A stretch of 64,000 nt of DNA from Sutcliffiella horikoshii (GTDB lineage Bacteria; Bacillota; Bacilli; Bacillales; Bacillaceae_I). Positions 43,004 through 55,881 of this stretch are shown in pieces. The stretch lies in assembly GCA_001636495.1 (NCBI GenBank), contig KV440964.1, forward strand, positions 202,666-266,665. Direction: 5' to 3'. Made by a program: the position numbers and the translations under genes. Below the pieces are notes generated by a model. The model made no database searches. It saw nothing but the letters and a program-made list of their open reading frames with translations, and had not been told where the DNA came from. The stretch's first letter is position 1. Each line of letters starts with the position of its first letter.

Positions 43004-44026
43004 CTTCTCAATATCCAATCCTGGGTTGGCATTCAAGTCCATCCCAGATCGTTTTCCTAATCGATACATCACACTACCTGCCGTTGCAATCATCGCTGCA
43101 TTGTCCGTGCACAAGGTTAACGGTGGAATCACCAAGTTCTTCCCTTCTTTATCCACAGCATCCTGCAATGCAACGCGCAATCCTCTGTTCGCCGCAACAC
43201 CGCCTGCAAGCAACACCTGATTAACGCCATATTCCTTCATCGCGCGAATCGTCTTTCCAACCAGCACTTCAATCACGCTCTCCTGGAAGCTTGCAGCAAG
43301 ATCCTCGGGGACAATTTCTTCCCCTTTTTGCTTCGCATTGTGCAGGGTGTTGATTACGGCTGACTTCAAGCCTGAAAAACTGAAGTCATAGGAATCCTCT
43401 TCAAGCCACGCTCTTGGTAACTTGATAGAAGGCGTCCCTTCCGCCGCCATGCGGTCGATATGCGGTCCGCCTGGGTATGGTAGCTGCAAGGTACGTGCCA
43501 CCTTGTCATAGGCTTCTCCTACGGCGTCGTCACGCGTTTCACCAATCACCTCAAACGATCCGTGCTCTTTCATGTATACAAGCTCTGTGTGCCCGCCAGA
43601 CACGACGAGAGCAAGCAACGGGAAGTCGAGGTCTGCCACGAGCTGATTGGCATAGATATGGCCTGCGATGTGATGGACGCCGACCAATGGCTTTTGGTTG
43701 GCGAATGCCACAGCCTTAGCCGCGTTCACACCGATCAACAGCGCACCGACAAGTCCAGGTCCCTCCGTCACGGCAATCGCATCCATGTCTTCCATCGTCA
43801 ACCCGCTCTGCTCCAGCGCTTCCTCCAGAACAACCGTCATCTGCTCCACATGATGTCTGGAAGCAATTTCTGGCACAACTCCGCCAAAGCGCTGGTGACT
43901 CTCAATCTGAGAGGAGACAATATTCGCCACGATCTCTTTCCCGTTTTTAATAATAGCTACCGCCGTCTCATCACAGCTCGTTTCAATACCTAATATTAGT
44001 TCGTCTTTTTCTACGTTCGTTTTCAT
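42992..44026 (-). CDS. tsaD: tRNA N6-adenosine threonylcarbamoyltransferase TsaD
   Basis: A 344-residue ASKHA-fold enzyme that transfers the threonylcarbamoyl group to A37 of ANN-reading tRNAs. Signature [15 protein letters not shown] is at the N terminus, the metal ligands H119/H123 in GVHHIAGH, and [14 protein letters not shown] near the C terminus. It acts with TsaB and TsaE, both encoded just upstream. I start it at the ATG overlapping the rimI stop (ATGA); a GTG 12 nt earlier is possible. Confidence 0.96.
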   Translation of the reverse strand: MKTNVEKDELILGIETSCDETAVAIIKNGKEIVANIVSSQIESHQRFGGVVPEIASRHHVEQMTVVLEEALEQSGLTMEDMDAIAVTEGPGLVGALLIGVNAAKAVAFANQKPLVGVHHIAGHIYANQLVADLDFPLLALVVSGGHTELVYMKEHGSFEVIGETRDDAVGEAYDKVARTLQLPYPGGPHIDRMAAEGTPSIKLPRAWLEEDSYDFSFSGLKSAVINTLHNAKQKGEEIVPEDLAASFQESVIEVLVGKTIRAMKEYGVNQVLLAGGVAANRGLRVALQDAVDKEGKNLVIPPLTLCTDNAAMIATAGSVMYRLGKRSGMDLNANPGLDIEKPFD

Positions 44027-44472
44027 ATATTCACCCACATTACTAGTGCATCTTCATTGTTATCCACATAGTATTTTTTTCGGATGCCGCCGTTTTGGAA
44101 TCCGTGTTTTCGATAGAGGGCCTGTGCCACTATATTCGAAACCCTCACTTCTAGCGAAACGGTTGTCGCTCCGACCATCTTGCAATATTCCATTGCTTTG
44201 CCGAGTAAAAGATCCCCAAGCTTTCGTCCCCTGCACGCTGGATCTACGGCAATATTTGTTATTTGCGCTTCCCCCATGACAATCCAGATCCCGCAATAGC
44301 CGATGACGCGTTCATCCTCTTTCATCACCAGATAATGGGCATAGGGATTATTGGTCAATTCGTAATAGAAGGCATCCTTCGTCCATGGTGTGGCAAAGGA
44401 CTGGAGCTCTACACGATGCACCCCTTCAATATCGTAAACCGTCATTTTTGTAATTCCAATTAATGAATTCAT
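44023..44472 (-). CDS. rimI: Ribosomal protein S18-alanine N-acetyltransferase RimI
   Basis: A 149-residue GNAT acetyltransferase with the CoA loop motif [16 protein letters not shown] (Q/RxxGxG/A-like), preceded by AQITNIAVD, and [18 protein letters not shown]. RimI acetylates the N terminus of S18; in Bacillus the gene sits between tsaB and tsaD. I use the ATG at 44472 after AGGTGAGCGGG. Ends overlap tsaD by 4 nt. Confidence 0.93.
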   Translation of the reverse strand: MNSLIGITKMTVYDIEGVHRVELQSFATPWTKDAFYYELTNNPYAHYLVMKEDERVIGYCGIWIVMGEAQITNIAVDPACRGRKLGDLLLGKAMEYCKMVGATTVSLEVRVSNIVAQALYRKHGFQNGGIRKKYYVDNNEDALVMWVNI

Positions 44473-44481
44473 CCCGCTCAC

Positions 44482-45177
44482 CTATTTTTCTTTACTTTCC
44501 AGCCATTTCGCCTCTGCTTCTGCAAGTCTTGTATAGTTTGGCACGAAGGAATGAGCATCCTCCGCCTCTCTTTTCAAGCCAAGGAAGGCAAGCTCACTTG
44601 GTCTTGGATTATGCTCGCTGACCTGTGCAAAATGCGCCAGTTCCCCAAGGTACTCTATGATGGTTTCCTTGTGGAGGTGCACATCATTTCCAACGAACAG
44701 GACCGGTTCCTGTCTTTCTTTTAAAACCTGCAGCCAGTCCGTCATCAAAATGTTTACGTCCTCTATCTCTGTGGCCAACTCGCCCTCTTTATAGCGGAAC
44801 AACCCCGTATAAACCTGACCGCGTCTCGCATCCTGCAACGAGCAGATGCTTCCTTGAAAATAACGACCGTTTGCTGCCACAAGCTCCAGACTAGAAACCC
44901 CAACAAGCGGAATCTTCAACGACCATGCCAATGTTTTGGCAAGCGTGACCCCGATCCTTACTCCCGTATAGGAGCCTGGGCCCTTCCCTACTACAATCCG
45001 GTCAAGGTCTGCCGGTTTCACTTCACAATCTTGCATAAGCTTCTCCACAGCAGGCATCGCACGCAACGAGTGGTTCTTTTTAACATTTGTCACTAGTTCC
45101 CCGATTACTTTATCTTCTTCGACAATCGCTACCCCCAGCACATAGGTAGACGTATCAATCGCTAATACTTTCGTCAT
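44482..45177 (-). CDS. tsaB: tRNA threonylcarbamoyladenosine biosynthesis protein TsaB
   Basis: A 231-residue ASKHA-fold scaffold that binds TsaD and is needed for t6A synthesis, with opening VLAIDTSTYVLGVAIVEE and GKGPGSYTGVRIGVTLAK near residues 64-81. It lacks the metal-binding histidines of TsaD, as expected. Its ATG overlaps the tsaE stop by 4 nt. Confidence 0.96.
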   Translation of the reverse strand: MTKVLAIDTSTYVLGVAIVEEDKVIGELVTNVKKNHSLRAMPAVEKLMQDCEVKPADLDRIVVGKGPGSYTGVRIGVTLAKTLAWSLKIPLVGVSSLELVAANGRYFQGSICSLQDARRGQVYTGLFRYKEGELATEIEDVNILMTDWLQVLKERQEPVLFVGNDVHLHKETIIEYLGELAHFAQVSEHNPRPSELAFLGLKREAEDAHSFVPNYTRLAEAEAKWLESKEK

Positions 45178-45629
45178 TCCATTAACTCCTTACAAATAGC
45201 TTCATATCTTTCCCCTCTTGGCGTGAGCACGAGCTTCCGTTCATCGTCCCCATGGTGATAGATATAGATCTCCAAACGGTCTTTTGGCAAAAATTCATCA
45301 ACCAGGTGTGCCCATTCCACTACCGTCACACCGTCTCCTTCAAAATAATCATCAAATCCCAAGTCCTCTTCACTGTCAGCCAAGCGGTACACATCCATAT
45401 GATAGAGCGGAAGGCGTCCTTGGTATTCCTTGATGATGGTAAAGGTCGGGCTATTCACATTCCTCTTGACCTCAAGACCCTTTGCCAACCCTTTTGTAAA
45501 AGTTGTCTTCCCGGCGCCAAGGTCCCCTTCCAATAGCAGAACCTCCCCGCCTCTCATCAATTTGCCAAGCGCCGCGGACTTAGCCATGGTCTCCTCGGCA
45601 GAATGTGTCATAAGCTCCACTTGCAACAT
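45174..45629 (-). CDS. tsaE: tRNA threonylcarbamoyladenosine biosynthesis ATPase TsaE
   Basis: A 151-residue P-loop ATPase with EGDLGAGKTTFTKGLAKGL (Walker A about residues 35-42), the switch-like NSPTFTIIKEYQG and MDVYRL block, and VVEWAHLVDEFLP. It regenerates the TsaBD complex during t6A formation. It follows thiL with a 12-nt gap. Confidence 0.96.
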   Translation of the reverse strand: MLQVELMTHSAEETMAKSAALGKLMRGGEVLLLEGDLGAGKTTFTKGLAKGLEVKRNVNSPTFTIIKEYQGRLPLYHMDVYRLADSEEDLGFDDYFEGDGVTVVEWAHLVDEFLPKDRLEIYIYHHGDDERKLVLTPRGERYEAICKELME

Positions 45630-45641
45630 ATCATCCTACTC

Positions 45642-46631
45642 CTAACTTCTATTAAAATGATTATATCCTTCTTTTTTTAGCTTCTGCTTGCCTTCATCCG
45701 TCTTCAAGACTACTTGTCCTGTCCCTGTATGGACGGTGCCAATCCTGGTAATGGAAATGCCTGATCTCAGACACTCTTCTTGCAGAAGAGCCCAATCCTT
45801 CTTGGGAATCGACCCTACCAGCTCAAAGTCTTCCCCACCAGTCATAGCCCAGCTGAAGGCCTTCTCCGCATTAAAGTCCCGCAAATCATCACTTATAGGT
45901 ATTGTTTCCTTATTTATCAAAATATCTACCTGGCTAGCTTCTGCAATCTCCAGAAGTTCACTTGCCAAGCCGTCACTCACATCGTTTAGGGAAACACGCT
46001 CATAGCTGCATAAGATCCTTCCCAATGACACCTGAGGCTTTGGCTGCTGATGCTTCGTTATTAATGATGGATATGCACCAGGTTCGCTACCATTATGTAA
46101 AAGAATATCCAACCCACCAGCGGCATCTCCCACTGTACCAGAGACAAACACCACATCGCCTTCCTTCGCATTGGAACGGAGCAGCCTTTTTCCGGTTTCC
46201 ACTTTTCCAATTACAAAAACACTTAACACCATTGTTTTGCCGGAAGTCGTGTCACCACCGATTAGATCCATTTCATATTGATCACCAAGTTGCTTCATGC
46301 CGTCATAGATTTCCTTCAGCTCTTCAGGTTTCCAGCTTTTCGGGATGGTAATGGATACAAGATAATACAACGGGTATCCACCCATCGCTGCCACATCGCT
46401 AATGTTAGCGGCAAGTGCCTTGAAACCAATATCAAACGGCGCCATTGTCTGTCTTGTGAAATGAACATCTTCCACCATCGTATCCACACACACTATTTTC
46501 TCATAACCATCCTCTAAAGAGACGATTGCCGCGTCATCACCGATCCCAACCACCTTCTCTTCATGAAACAATCTACTAGGCTGAATATCTTTTATAAAAG
46601 CAAACTCATCTGAAATGGACAACCTCTTCAC
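45642..46631 (-). CDS. thiL: Thiamine-monophosphate kinase
   Basis: A 329-residue PurM-like ATP-dependent kinase that makes thiamine diphosphate from the monophosphate. Typical segments are VGIGDDAAIV near residue 30, VDTMVEDVHFTRQTMAPFDIG, LIGGDTTSGK and NDVSDGLASEL. It is the first gene of the thiL-tsaE-tsaB-rimI-tsaD operon, the order found in B. subtilis. Confidence 0.95.
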   Translation of the reverse strand: MKRLSISDEFAFIKDIQPSRLFHEEKVVGIGDDAAIVSLEDGYEKIVCVDTMVEDVHFTRQTMAPFDIGFKALAANISDVAAMGGYPLYYLVSITIPKSWKPEELKEIYDGMKQLGDQYEMDLIGGDTTSGKTMVLSVFVIGKVETGKRLLRSNAKEGDVVFVSGTVGDAAGGLDILLHNGSEPGAYPSLITKHQQPKPQVSLGRILCSYERVSLNDVSDGLASELLEIAEASQVDILINKETIPISDDLRDFNAEKAFSWAMTGGEDFELVGSIPKKDWALLQEECLRSGISITRIGTVHTGTGQVVLKTDEGKQKLKKEGYNHFNRS

Positions 46632-46773
46632 TCCTATGCTTCCGACTGCTACCCACTATTATAGCGAATGGGACCCCATAAAGAAAATAATTATCCTAAT
46701 AATATCTTGCTGGGTCGGCACCTAAGAAAAGGGCATTTCCGCCACTTAAAAGGTGTCCTCTAAAAAAAGACAG

Positions 46774-46799
46774 GTTTAATCCTCCCAAAAATAGGATAA
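46774..46799 (+). promoter_or_regulatory. Candidate sigma-B promoter of the DUF3243 gene
   Basis: GTTTAA (46774-46779), 14 bp, GGATAA (46794-46799). The -35 is perfect for sigma-B (GTTTAA) and the -10 deviates from GGGTAT at two positions. Confidence 0.45.
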
Positions 46800-46833
46800 A
46801 GACAAGGGAACGCTTAAATTATGAGGAGGAATA

Positions 46834-47157
46834 ATGAAAATGGCATACACAGATCGTGAAGCTACAGAAGACAGAGTAGAACGTAAAGTAGAAAACATGG
46901 ATCCAAGCAAGAAAGAACAGATCCTCGCCGATTTTGATACCTTCAAAAGCTATTTAAGTGACAAAGTCTCTAAAGGAAAGAAAGTCGGTTTAGGTGAAGA
47001 GCAATTAGCTATTGCAGCGGAGAAAGTAGCAGATTACCTTGCAAAGCATGAAGACCCTAGAAACAGTGAAGAAAAGCTTCTTCAGGAACTATGGAAAGTC
47101 GGGGACAAAGACGAGCGCCACAAACTTGCGCATATGCTAGTCAAACTAGTAGATTAA
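46834..47157 (+). CDS. DUF3243 domain protein
   Basis: A 107-residue helical protein. The C-terminal 80 residues match the DUF3243 (YmfJ-like) pattern: ADFDTFKSYLSDKVSKGKKV, ADYLAKHEDPRNSEEKLLQE LW and HKLAHMLVKLVD. An N-terminal charged extension of about 25 residues (DREATEDRVERKVEN) is longer than in B. subtilis YmfJ. Function is unknown. GAGGAGGAATA precedes the ATG, and a possible sigma-B promoter lies 40 bp upstream. Confidence 0.82.
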   Translation: MKMAYTDREATEDRVERKVENMDPSKKEQILADFDTFKSYLSDKVSKGKKVGLGEEQLAIAAEKVADYLAKHEDPRNSEEKLLQELWKVGDKDERHKLAHMLVKLVD

Positions 47158-47206
47158 TCGTAGTAAAAACACCCCATCCTTTTAAAATACGAATCCTAAC
47201 ATCCTG

Positions 47207-47230
47207 CCACCTTTAGAGGTGGTTTTTTTT
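47207..47230 (+). terminator. Terminator of the DUF3243 gene
   Basis: CCACCT-TTAG-AGGTGG is followed by eight T. Confidence 0.9.
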
Positions 47231-47358
47231 CATGGGTAAAATTTCCTTAATAAAAATATGAAGAAAAAGAAGGAATTTGTCATAATTTATAGAATATTTA
47301 AACTTGGTTGCCGATATATAATTTATAGGGGGCAAATACTATCTTAGGAGGGAAATCA

Positions 47359-48279
47359 ATGCGCTTTACTAGTTTTTTCTTTTTTCTCATCATGGCTGTA
47401 GCATTAACAGGTTGTAACAACGGGGGAGTAGAAGCAGACGCCGAAGAGGCAGTAGGCTTAGAGTACACCTTCGAAAACGATGGACAAGAATTCGAGATTA
47501 TTCATGTGTACCAGTTGTTTGAAGCATTCTATGCAGAAGGACTTAAAGGGGAAGAAGCAACTGAAATGTACACTTCAAGCATCCTTGATGAGGTTGCGGA
47601 TAGATGCTACAAAGATGGGGAATTTGAACAGATGGCTGATTATGTTCTAGCTCCACCAAAGAACAGAATTGCTGTCCAAGATAACCTAAAGAGAATGAAC
47701 ACTGCCAAGATCAACGCTGCGATCAAAGACGCATTAACAAAATCGTCCAATGAATTACCAATCGAAGGAAGCAAAACCACTGTGTGTGTATTCCCAACAG
47801 ATAACAACGCAGCACAAAGCTACGTTACTGCAGGGGTTGGTCAGATTGTCGTATTATATAACCGTAATAGCACCGACAACCTGTTAAAAGCTGGTGTAGC
47901 CAACAAATACCACCACAGCTACTGGATCGATAACCACTATAACGGCGAAACGTTCACCGTTTTGGATAACCTTGTAATCGAAGGAAAAGGAACCATGTTC
48001 CAAAAGCTTGTATACCCTAATATTAACGCAGCACCAGTAGATGAAGCATACAACAAAGATCTTTGGTCAAGAATTGAAGGGGATTTAGAAAAAGAAGATG
48101 ATAAAAAGACTCAAGAAATCTTCAAAGGTGGAAGAAACGGTCTGCCTAGCCAATACGGATACAGCGAAAGCTACAAAATGGTTAAGTCCTATGTAGACGC
48201 AAATGAAGGAGCTTCTATTGAAGACTGGACTGCCGCAACTTCCGAAGAAATTCTTGAAGCACATAAAGCTAATTATTAA
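47359..48279 (+). CDS. Putative lipoprotein of the DUF2268 (predicted Zn protease) type, motif altered
   Basis: A 306-residue protein with a signal peptide ending LTGCNNGG (lipidated Cys at residue 19). The body resembles DUF2268 predicted Zn-dependent proteases: CVFPTDNN, GVGQIVVLYN, a KYHHSYW stretch and VIEGKGTMFQKLVYP. Family members usually have HExxH-like HEYHH at the third block; here it reads NKYHH, so the first His and the Glu are replaced. It may be a non-catalytic relative. The assignment is by pattern and is tentative. The start follows TTAGGAGGGAAATCA. Confidence 0.6.
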   Translation: MRFTSFFFFLIMAVALTGCNNGGVEADAEEAVGLEYTFENDGQEFEIIHVYQLFEAFYAEGLKGEEATEMYTSSILDEVADRCYKDGEFEQMADYVLAPPKNRIAVQDNLKRMNTAKINAAIKDALTKSSNELPIEGSKTTVCVFPTDNNAAQSYVTAGVGQIVVLYNRNSTDNLLKAGVANKYHHSYWIDNHYNGETFTVLDNLVIEGKGTMFQKLVYPNINAAPVDEAYNKDLWSRIEGDLEKEDDKKTQEIFKGGRNGLPSQYGYSESYKMVKSYVDANEGASIEDWTAATSEEILEAHKANY

Positions 48280-48311
48280 TAGTTGCGTTTGAGTTAAAGA
48301 TAGGTAAAATG

Positions 48312-48347
48312 GATGGAGCCTTGTTTAGGGGGCTTCATCTTTTTTTA
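48312..48347 (+). terminator. Terminator of the lipoprotein gene
   Basis: GATGGAGCC pairs with GGCTTCATC (one wobble), followed by seven T. Confidence 0.85.
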
Positions 48348-48365
48348 AATCTGTTTTTTGCTCTA

Positions 48366-48430
48366 GGTGGGCTTGGGATGGTTGGGTTGGGATGTAGAGA
48401 TGGGGATGGGAATGGAGTTGGAGTTGGGTG
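48366..48430. repeat. G-rich tract on the plus strand
   Basis: Repeated GGGATGG, GGGTTGGGATG and GGGGATGGGAATGG runs, with at least five runs of three or more G. It could form a G-quadruplex. It is directly followed by the A/T-rich periodic array. Confidence 0.5.
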
Positions 48431-48472
48431 ACCCATATAGATGGTGTCACTTTTTGAATATTTATGTCGATT

Positions 48473-48605
48473 GACATTTATATCACGAAAAGTGGCTTAT
48501 AAATCAAAAAGTTGGCTTATAAAACTACAAAAGTCGCTTATAAATGGAAAACTTGGCTTATAAAATCATATATGTGCCTTGTATAATGCAAACTTGACTA
48601 TTAAA
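48473..48605. repeat. About 20.5-bp-period degenerate array with GGCTTATAAA core
   Basis: Cores at 48494, 48514, 48535 and 48555 are near identical (GGCTTATAAA, CGCTTATAAA); weaker copies lie at 48473, 48576 and 48596. Spacings alternate 20 and 21 bp. Stop codons occur in all forward frames. The array lies between the lipoprotein gene and the 3' end of the rRNA operon. Confidence 0.8.
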
Positions 48606-48630
48606 TTCATAAATCACACTAAAAAAGACA

Positions 48631-48655
48631 AAAAAAATAACGAAACCTAGTTTCG
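48631..48655 (-). terminator. Terminator of the rRNA-tRNA operon
   Basis: On the minus strand CGAAAC-TAG-GTTTCG is followed by TTATTTTTTT. Confidence 0.88.
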
Positions 48656-48668
48656 CATTTTAAAAGAA

Positions 48669-48744
48669 TGGCGGTCCCGACCGGGATCGAACCGGCGATC
48701 TCCTGCGTGACAGGCAGGCATGTTAACCGCTACACCACGGGACC
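48669..48744 (-). tRNA. tRNA-Asp (GTC)
   Basis: Full cloverleaf, 76 nt with encoded CCA; anticodon loop CTGTCAC. Last gene of the rRNA operon. Confidence 0.96.
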
Positions 48745-48749
48745 TTATT

Positions 48750-48826
<77 letters not shown>

Positions 48827-48857
48827 ATAATAATATATGCTATTTTATAAAAGCACT

Positions 48858-48977
48858 TGCCTGGCAACGTCCTACTCTCACAGGGGGAGATCCCCCAACT
48901 ACCATCGGCGCTGAAGAGCTTAACTTCCGTGTTCGGTATGGGAACGGGTGTGACCTCTTCGCCATCATTACCAGACA
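48858..48977 (-). rRNA. rrf: 5S ribosomal RNA
   Basis: Contains the conserved AGAGGTCACACCCGTTCCCA and GAACACGGAAGTTAAGC. Ends are set by the terminal helix TTGTCTGG / CCAGGCAA and are accurate to a few bases. Confidence 0.95.
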
Positions 48978-49102
48978 ATTACTATTATAATATAACTTGT
49001 AGGAAAAATCAAGAAGTTTTTCAACTTTCTTGTTCCTTCAAAACTAGATAATGTGTTCATATCAAGATATTCATATCGTTCACTTATTTCAATACTTATT
49101 TG

Positions 49103-52032
<2,930 letters not shown>

Positions 52033-52223
52033 GTTGACCAAAAGGTCATGTGTCGATATCAGCGATGATATCTATAAAGAAAATTACTAAGATGAACGAT
52101 ATTCTGTGAATATCTTGATATTAGTTACATTATCTAGTTTTCAAGGAACAACTAAGACAAATCGTCAGATTTGTCATGAGAGAATGCTCTCTCAAAACTA
52201 AACAAAACAACAAGCGTACATTT

Positions 52224-53781
<1,558 letters not shown>

Positions 53782-53902
53782 AGAGTCTGAGCTTTTGCTC
53801 AAAATTTGCTAGCTTGTAATACTTAAATCATTTTGCCAATTCCGTAGAACCGACGTTATGACGCTGTTGTTTTGTTTAGTTTTCAAAGATCATTCAATAT
53901 TA

Positions 53903-53976
53903 TGGAGCGGGTGATGGGAATCGAACCCACGACATCAGCTTGGAAGGCTGAGGTTTTACCATTAAACTACACCCGC
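53903..53976 (-). tRNA. tRNA-Gly (TCC)
   Basis: 74 nt with CCA; anticodon loop CTTCCAA. Nearest tRNA to the 16S 5' end. Confidence 0.95.
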
Positions 53977-53991
53977 ATTATTATCTAGAAA

Positions 53992-54065
53992 TCGGGAAGA
54001 CAGGATTCGAACCTGCGACCCCTTGGTCCCAAACCAAGTGCTCTACCAAGCTGAGCTACTCCCCG
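53992..54065 (-). tRNA. tRNA-Pro (TGG)
   Basis: 74 nt, anticodon loop TTTGGGA; CCA is not encoded. Confidence 0.95.
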
Positions 54066-54081
54066 TTCACTTTATAAATAA

Positions 54082-54158
54082 TGGCGCGCCCGAGAGGACT
54101 CGAACCCCTAACCTTTTGATCCGTAGTCAAACGCTCTATCCAATTGAGCTACGGGCGC
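54082..54158 (-). tRNA. tRNA-Arg (ACG)
   Basis: 77 nt with CCA; anticodon loop CTACGGA. The A is expected to become inosine. Confidence 0.95.
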
Positions 54159-54256
54159 TTCTTATTAATGTTTATTTTCAATGTCGCTCTCAGAGGCGAC
54201 TTAACTATAATATCAATTCCAGCGTTTCGTGTCAACACTTTTTTGAAATTAATATT

Positions 54257-54342
<86 letters not shown>

Positions 54343-54368
54343 GAAAATGAATGGCTAGTTTAAATGTA

Positions 54369-54452
54369 TGGTGCGGGTGAAGGGACTCGAACCCCCACGT
54401 CAAAGACACTAGATCCTAAGTCTAGCGCGTCTGCCAATTCCGCCACACCCGC
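54369..54452 (-). tRNA. tRNA-Leu (TAG)
   Basis: 84 nt with variable arm and CCA; anticodon loop CTTAGGA. Confidence 0.95.
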
Positions 54453-54468
54453 ATACATTTTATAAAGT

Positions 54469-54543
54469 TGGCTGGGCTAGCTGGATTCGAACCAACGCAT
54501 GTCGCAGTCAAAGTGCGATGCCTTACCGCTTGGCTATAGCCCA
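54469..54543 (-). tRNA. tRNA-Gln (TTG)
   Basis: 75 nt with CCA; anticodon loop TTTTGAC-like (CTTTGAC) with TTG. Confidence 0.94.
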
Positions 54544-54571
54544 TCGAAGATGGTGAAATTATAAAGTCCTC

Positions 54572-54647
54572 TGGTGGAGGATGACGGGATCGAACCGCCG
54601 ACCCCCTGCTTGTAAGGCAGGTGCTCTCCCAGCTGAGCTAATCCTCC
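54572..54647 (-). tRNA. tRNA-Val (TAC)
   Basis: 76 nt with CCA; anticodon loop CTTACAA. Confidence 0.95.
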
Positions 54648-54697
54648 AGATTGGAAGTGGGCAGCAAAGCATTGTTGCTTTGCAACCCACTTAGTAG

Positions 54698-54769
54698 TGA
54701 CCCGTACGGGATTCGAACCCGTGTTACCGCCGTGAAAGGGCGGTGTCTTAACCGCTTGACCAACGGGCC
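54698..54769 (-). tRNA. tRNA-Glu (TTC)
   Basis: 72 nt; anticodon loop CTTTCAC; CCA not encoded. Confidence 0.95.
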
Positions 54770-54781
54770 TTAAAATTAAAA

Positions 54782-54872
54782 TGGCGGAGAAGGAGGGATT
54801 TGAACCCTCGCGCCGCTTACACGACCTACACCCTTAGCAGGGGCGCCTCTTCAGCCACTTGAGTACTTCTCC
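54782..54872 (-). tRNA. tRNA-Ser (GCT)
   Basis: 91 nt with long variable arm and CCA; anticodon loop CTGCTAA. Confidence 0.95.
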
Positions 54873-54877
54873 ATTTA

Positions 54878-54952
54878 TGGCTCCACCAGTAGGATTCGAA
54901 CCTACGACCCTTCGGTTAACAGCCGAATGCTCTACCGCTGAGCTATGGTGGA
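54878..54952 (-). tRNA. tRNA-Asn (GTT)
   Basis: 75 nt with CCA; anticodon loop CTGTTAA. First gene of the tRNA-rRNA transcript. Confidence 0.95.
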
Positions 54953-55021
54953 TTAGTGCAAAGGTTTCACGGTGTTAATCTTAATGTTAAATTCGTTCAT
55001 GCGTCGCAACCGACTGTTTTA

Positions 55022-55050
55022 ATTTTAATAAGCTTGTACTAAAAAGTCAA
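55022..55050 (-). promoter_or_regulatory. Promoter of the tRNA-rRNA operon
   Basis: On the minus strand TTGACT (55050-55045), 17 bp, TAAAAT (55027-55022), preceded by an A/T-rich tract. It lies 70 bp before tRNA-Asn. Additional rRNA promoters nearer 16S were not found in the short spacer 53782-53902. Confidence 0.7.
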
Positions 55051-55135
55051 GTTTTTTTGGGACTAAAATGATATATTATCATAATTGTCATCGCGCCGCT
55101 TTATTAAAACAGCGACTAGAATAAATTATCATATT

Positions 55136-55609
55136 TTATGGCTTCATGTCAACATGCTTTTCTATTTCTCTTAGTTTCCCTCTACATTTTCCACATCTAT
55201 ACTTAATTGTATTCACCCTTCTTACTCTTTTATATAATTGGCGGCAATCCTTGCATTCATATATGCGGAAAGTTTTCGGTTTGGACTGCGGTGATTGAAT
55301 GGGTGTGCAAAACCTTGGGGCTCCGACTTTTTTCAGCAAGGAACGGAAATCCTGATCTCGATGCTTATATCCTTTTCCTTGGATATGCAAGTGGTAGTGA
55401 CAGAGTTCATGTTTGATGATACCTACAAGCTCATTCATTCCTAAAGCATCGTAGTACTTTTTGTTGATTTCAATGTTGCTTGTGGAGGTCAGGTATCTTC
55501 CTCCGGTTGTTTTCAAACGGGGGTTGAAGGATGCCACGTGTTGGAATGGTCTATTAAAGTATGTGAGTGATACTTCTTCGATGAGCTTTTGAAGATCTTT
55601 GTCCTCCAT
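55136..55609 (-). CDS. ydcK: SprT-like zinc protein YdcK
   Basis: A 157-residue SprT-family protein with metallopeptidase-like motif IKHELCHYHLHIQGK (HExxH near residues 66-70) and a C-terminal zinc ribbon (YECKDC ... YRCGKC). The start at 55609 follows GGGGGAGGACAA; the frame is open upstream to 55810, but that part overlaps the opposite-strand cmpA and has no ribosome binding site. Function in Bacillus is unknown. Confidence 0.92.
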   Translation of the reverse strand: MEDKDLQKLIEEVSLTYFNRPFQHVASFNPRLKTTGGRYLTSTSNIEINKKYYDALGMNELVGIIKHELCHYHLHIQGKGYKHRDQDFRSLLKKVGAPRFCTPIQSPQSKPKTFRIYECKDCRQLYKRVRRVNTIKYRCGKCRGKLREIEKHVDMKP

Positions 55610-55714
55610 TTGTCCTCCCCCTTTCCTTTGAACCCTCCTCATTATACTGCATACCATAGAAGAAAATAAATCATTTTGAGCCTTCGAGTTAAATGTAGAA
55701 GGAGGTACAGGGAG

Positions 55715-55825
55715 ATGCCGTCTTGGTTTAAAAAGCAGATGCAACGCGCTTACCTGGAAAAGGATCGATACCAAATAAAAATGTTGAATCAGTGCTGGTT
55801 TTTTTATCATAAGAAGAATTACTAA
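55715..55825 (+). CDS. cmpA: Cortex morphogenetic protein CmpA
   Basis: A 36-residue protein, MPSWFKKQMQRAYLEKDRYQ then IKMLNQCWFFYHKKNY, closely following the B. subtilis CmpA pattern (MPNWLKKQMQ..., LLNQCWYFY). CmpA is made in the mother cell during sporulation and delays cortex assembly until the coat protein SpoIVA is properly placed, through SpoIVA quality control with ClpXP. GAAGGAGGTACAGGGAG precedes the ATG. It lies divergent from ydcK and is followed by a terminator. Its presence supports an endospore former. Confidence 0.93.
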   Translation: MPSWFKKQMQRAYLEKDRYQIKMLNQCWFFYHKKNY

Positions 55826-55830
55826 AGGTA

Positions 55831-55874
55831 AACCCCGAGCTGCATAAGTAATGGCACTCGGGGTTCATTTTTTT
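55831..55874 (+). terminator. Terminator of cmpA
   Basis: AACCCCGAG (55831-55839) and CTCGGGGTT (55857-55865) are perfect 9-bp arms followed by CATTTTTTT. It faces the convergent tex gene. Confidence 0.88.
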
Positions 55875-55881
55875 GCTGAAT

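Noticed and set aside
42858-43220. Plus-strand protein-coding frames through the hairpin array into tsaD
   Set aside because: Open only because the repeat lacks stops in that frame; no ribosome binding site, and they overlap tsaD on the opposite strand.
55610-55810. N-terminal extension of ydcK
   Set aside because: Extra residues lie antisense to cmpA, have no family similarity, and a strong ribosome binding site supports the internal start at 55609.
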